Positions 58,094 to 60,904 of a stretch of DNA of 60,904 nucleotides are shown here, one piece after another. Below the pieces are notes generated by a model, which was not told the DNA's origin, did not search any database, and worked only from the letters and a program-made list of their open reading frames with translations. Position 1 is the stretch's first letter. Each line of letters starts with the position of its first letter. The stretch is taken from the NCBI GenBank assembly GCA_022705425.1, contig JAKJEM010000017.1:1-60904 (forward strand), written 5' to 3'. The DNA comes from Planctomycetota bacterium (lineage in GTDB: Bacteria; Planctomycetota; Brocadiia; CAIUPP01). Made by a program: the position numbers and the translations under genes.

Positions 58094-59974
58094 GTGCCCG
58101 CCGGACACAGCCTGGAGAATGAGCGCATCCGGCTCGTCCTGACCCCGGACGGACGGGGCGCAACGCTGGTGGACCGACGGCGGAATGCGGTGTGGCGTCT
58201 GGCCGCGGACTCCCTGCGCTACGCCGCAGGCCCTGACGAAGGGACCCCGTCCCTTCGACCGTTGCCGCCCGGACGCGTCGAATGCGTTGGCGACGCTCTT
58301 CACGCGCTCTACGCTCCGCCCGAAGGGGAGGTGGGCCTGTCCTGGGAGCTTGCGCCCGACCACGTGTGCGTTCGCCTTCGCGTCGTCGGCGGGGCCATAC
58401 GCAGTGTTGCCGTTCCCGGCGTCTTCCGTCCGGAAGAAGGCCGTGCCCGTCTCCTTCTCTCGCCCTATCAGGGCGTCCTCTACCTCGGCGGGGCCGACCC
58501 GTGGGAGGAAGTCCGCCCGGGCGGCGCGCACGGCAACCTGTCGCTTTCCATGTCCGCGGTCTTGTCCGACCGGGCCGCGCTGATGCTGACCGCCGAGGAC
58601 CTCGCGGACTGGTTCGCCCAGTTCGGCGACAGCGCGGAGGGACCCTTTCTGGTCTTCCGCCTTGACCGCTGTCCCGCCGAAGGCTGGTATGAGCGCGAAG
58701 TCCGCCTCTATCCCGTCGAGGCGTCGGTGGCGGCCGTCGCCCGGCGATATCGGGCGCGACTCATCGAGCGCGGCGAGTTCGTCGGGTGGCCGGAGAAGAT
58801 CGCCCGCAAGCCCATCCTCGAAAACCTCTTCGGCGCGCTGATGGCCTTCATCGGCTACAACAAGTCGCCCACTACGGACTACGTCGCCGGCGCGGAAAGC
58901 ATTCGTCGGATGGGTTTCGACCGCGCGATGTACTACCCCGTGCGGGTCTGCAACTACTCCCTCGGTTTCCTTATGGGGGGTGACGAGCCGGTCTGGATGA
59001 GCGACGAGGAGGTCCGCCTCATGCGCGGGGTCCCCGGCGCGCTCGTGGCCCCGTGGGGCTGGACGGTCGAAGGACTTGACGACGGCTCGGAGACCATGAC
59101 CCGCATCTACCGGCGCGACGCGCAGGGCCGGCCCTATGACGGCTGGCGCATCGAGCAGCAACAGTGGAAGCAGGTCTGCACGCCGTATCAGGTCGAGGAG
59201 ATCACCCGCCGCTACGCCGGCGACATGCGCGAGATGGACTGGATTCATTTCGACGTCAACGCCACGCGCCTGGGACGCCAACCCTGTTTCGCCTCCGGCC
59301 ACGCGCTGCACGGCGGACGACCTTTGGGCAAACGGCACGACGTGGAATGGACGCGCCGCCTCCTCGGCGTCGAGACCAACGGAAACCGTATCGTCAGCAG
59401 CGAAGGCTTTGTGGACCGCTACGCCGTCAGTTACGACATCGGCTCCACCAAGATCGAGCCCGTCTCCTGGCCCGCGCGGTTCATACCCGTCCCGCTGACT
59501 GGTCTCGTGCTGCACGACTCCTGCGCCCACGTCTGGTGGGAAATCTACAACTACAACGCCCTGCCCGGCGCGGGCCTGAGCCTGAACCGGTACGGCCTGC
59601 TCGGCGCCGGTCGCGCCCGGCGCAAGGCCGCGCTCGACGCCCTCTACGGCTGCCCGCCGCACGTCTTCCCCTTCGGGCGGCAGTACGGCTGGACCGACGT
59701 CGGAAACCGCCGCACTTTCTCGTACCAGGTCCGCGTGGACGACCGCGAGGTCCAGCGCGCCCTGGAGTGCGCCCTCCCCGTCGCGCGCCTGCATCGGCGG
59801 ATCGGCAAACTCGACATGACCGGCTTCGAGTTTGTGGGCGGGGATTACTCTCTTCAGGCTACAACCTTCGCCGACGGCACCCGTGTCGTGGCGAACTTCG
59901 GCGAACGCGCGCGTGAACTGCCCGGCGTCGGACCCCTTCTCCCCGAGGCATGGACGGCACTCGACCCCCGGTAA
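58094..59974 (+). CDS. GH101/DUF5696-like glycosidase
   Basis: 626 residues, no signal peptide. The N-terminal 240 residues look like a mutarotase-type beta-sandwich (ENERIRLVLTPDGRGATLVD). A TIM-barrel-like domain follows with LMAFIGYNKSPTTDY, MTRIYRR and DMREMDWIHFDVNATR; the Asp in HFDVNA at a strand end is a likely catalytic residue. The C-terminus is a beta domain with TTFADGTRVVANFGE. The layout matches DUF5696/GH101-type proteins, which cleave alpha-linked hexosaminides, but the substrate here is unknown. GTG 58094 follows AGGAG. It is cotranscribed with the lyase-like gene. Confidence 0.7.
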   Translation: MPAGHSLENERIRLVLTPDGRGATLVDRRRNAVWRLAADSLRYAAGPDEGTPSLRPLPPGRVECVGDALHALYAPPEGEVGLSWELAPDHVCVRLRVVGGAIRSVAVPGVFRPEEGRARLLLSPYQGVLYLGGADPWEEVRPGGAHGNLSLSMSAVLSDRAALMLTAEDLADWFAQFGDSAEGPFLVFRLDRCPAEGWYEREVRLYPVEASVAAVARRYRARLIERGEFVGWPEKIARKPILENLFGALMAFIGYNKSPTTDYVAGAESIRRMGFDRAMYYPVRVCNYSLGFLMGGDEPVWMSDEEVRLMRGVPGALVAPWGWTVEGLDDGSETMTRIYRRDAQGRPYDGWRIEQQQWKQVCTPYQVEEITRRYAGDMREMDWIHFDVNATRLGRQPCFASGHALHGGRPLGKRHDVEWTRRLLGVETNGNRIVSSEGFVDRYAVSYDIGSTKIEPVSWPARFIPVPLTGLVLHDSCAHVWWEIYNYNALPGAGLSLNRYGLLGAGRARRKAALDALYGCPPHVFPFGRQYGWTDVGNRRTFSYQVRVDDREVQRALECALPVARLHRRIGKLDMTGFEFVGGDYSLQATTFADGTRVVANFGERARELPGVGPLLPEAWTALDPR

Positions 59975-60134
59975 GGGGTGTCCGAGGCGCGCGGACGCGG
60001 GGTTCCGCTGTCGCCATCCCTCCGGCACGGCAATTGCGTAGGCTTCATTGAGGCCCGTCCGCCTTGCGTTCTGTGGCCGAAACCCACATTTCGCGCGGGC
60101 GCCGGGCCGCCGGGTGTAGCCTTTGCCGACGATG

Positions 60135-60163
60135 TTGCCTGCGGCAGGGGGGAGTGCTATCAT
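60135..60163 (+). promoter_or_regulatory. Sigma-70-type promoter of the DUF4159 gene
   Basis: TTGCCT (60135-60140) and TATCAT (60158-60163), 17 bases apart. The start would be near 60170, leaving a leader of about 60 bases. The rest of the 255-base gap shows no gene. Confidence 0.55.
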
Positions 60164-60229
60164 GCTGTCGGACAGGGACTTGGAGCCTTTGTTGCGGTCT
60201 AGTCCCAACTTACGGAGAGGGGGAACGAG

Positions 60230-60904
60230 ATGAAGACCTCATGGCTCGCCCTTGCCTTGGCCGCGACTCTGGCGGGGGAGGGGGTGTTCGGGCAGGACGT
60301 CGAAATCCCCAAGGGCCCCTGCGGCACCAAACCCCCCGCGCAGCAACAGCGCCGCAAGGGCGGCGAAGGCGTGCCCCCGCTGCCGTTGCCGGCCACGCCC
60401 CTGCGCCGCACGGAGCGCAAGCGGCCCCCGTCGCCCCCCGTTCTCATTGCCAAGATCGCCTACGGCACACCCAAGGAAATAGCTCTTGGCGACCAGACCG
60501 TGAAGTATCTGGACTGGGACAAGGATCCCGGCGACGTGCAGGTGCTCTGCACTCTCGCGAATCAGGCCCTGAACCTGAACTATACGACGCGCAAGGGCGC
60601 GTTGAGCGCCTTCCCGCCCGACCCCGCCCAATACCCCATCTTCCACTTCAGCGGCAGCGAGGACTTCATTCTGACCGATGCCGAGATCGAGCGCCTGCGC
60701 GATTTCGTCCGCGCCGGCGGCACCGTCTGGGGGGATACGGTCTACGGCGACCCCGACTTCTTCAAGGCGTTCGTTCGCGAGATGGGGCGCGTTTTCCCCG
60801 ACCGGCGTTTCCACATGCTCCCCGCCGACCACCCGCTCCTGAACTGCTACTATCAGATCAAGAAGGTGGTTTACACTCGCGCTCCGCCCGATGCCCCGAA
60901 CGGG
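60230..60904 (+). CDS. DUF4159 domain protein (partial, runs off the window)
   Basis: 225 residues are visible and the frame is still open at the window end. The signal peptide is SWLALALAATLAGEGVFGQ. A Pro/Arg-rich linker (about 28-80) precedes the DUF4159 domain, which shows VLIAKIAYG, VQVLCTLANQALNLNYTT, FIL, LRDFVRAGGTVWGDTVYGD and REMGRVFPDRRFHMLPADHP. The family is found in PVC and FCB bacteria beside MoxR and other periplasmic genes; its activity is unknown. GAGAGGGGGAACGAG gives a ribosome site. The start is separated from the glycosidase cluster by its own promoter. Confidence 0.75.
   Translation, partial: MKTSWLALALAATLAGEGVFGQDVEIPKGPCGTKPPAQQQRRKGGEGVPPLPLPATPLRRTERKRPPSPPVLIAKIAYGTPKEIALGDQTVKYLDWDKDPGDVQVLCTLANQALNLNYTTRKGALSAFPPDPAQYPIFHFSGSEDFILTDAEIERLRDFVRAGGTVWGDTVYGDPDFFKAFVREMGRVFPDRRFHMLPADHPLLNCYYQIKKVVYTRAPPDAPNG

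Noticed and set aside
53928..58163. A minus-strand open frame of 1411 codons opposite the heparinase-like gene
   Set aside because: The plus frame has a signal peptide, a ribosome site and a family motif; the antisense frame has none of these.

Overview
The window is about 61 kb of high-GC bacterial DNA. Lipoprotein signals, many exported carbohydrate-active proteins, an H-X9-DG type pseudopilin, a GntR regulator with a LacI-like sensor domain, and DUF3604, DUF4159 and sulfatase genes suggest an uncultured Gram-negative-type bacterium of the PVC group (Lentisphaerota, Planctomycetota) or a similar lineage such as Hydrogenedentota or Sumerlaeota. The assignment is by gene style only. I saw no rRNA, tRNA, CRISPR array, phage or insertion sequence.

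Layout. 1-3042: an arsenic operon (probable ArsR tail, two thioredoxin-type ArsC, an ACR3 pump, ArsM), followed by an FAD oxidoreductase and a TIM-barrel-like protein. 5414-9229: EtfB, EtfA and an acyl-CoA dehydrogenase behind a near-consensus promoter. 9463-12007: an aminopropyltransferase and a sulfatase. 12004-14762 (minus): two beta-propeller proteins and a decaying hicBA toxin-antitoxin pair. 14763-17546: a secreted protein of unknown function between two intergenic stretches that carry a heptamer repeat tract and copies of a dispersed repeat.

17547-31622 is one giant exported protein of 4691 residues. It has three seven-bladed RCC1 propellers, the first with a WD40 propeller inserted between blades 4 and 5, many bacterial repeat domains, a sialidase-like domain and a CFI-box C-terminus. 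A lipoprotein gene overlaps its stop codon. This pair is the best candidate here for an undescribed system.

32648-38695 (minus) is a chaperone cluster: groEL2, groES, groEL1, dnaJ, grpE, a FmdB-type zinc ribbon and yacG. 39022-42970 is an operon of a DUF3604 (PHP-like) protein, a GH28-like protein and a lipoprotein acetolactate decarboxylase. Next come plsC, rpsA and a ZIP transporter. 46976-60904 is a polysaccharide-use region: an FGE-like protein, a GH20-like protein, a GntR regulator with a palindrome over its own promoter, a pseudopilin, a heparinase-II/III-like protein, a GH101/DUF5696-like protein and a partial DUF4159 protein.
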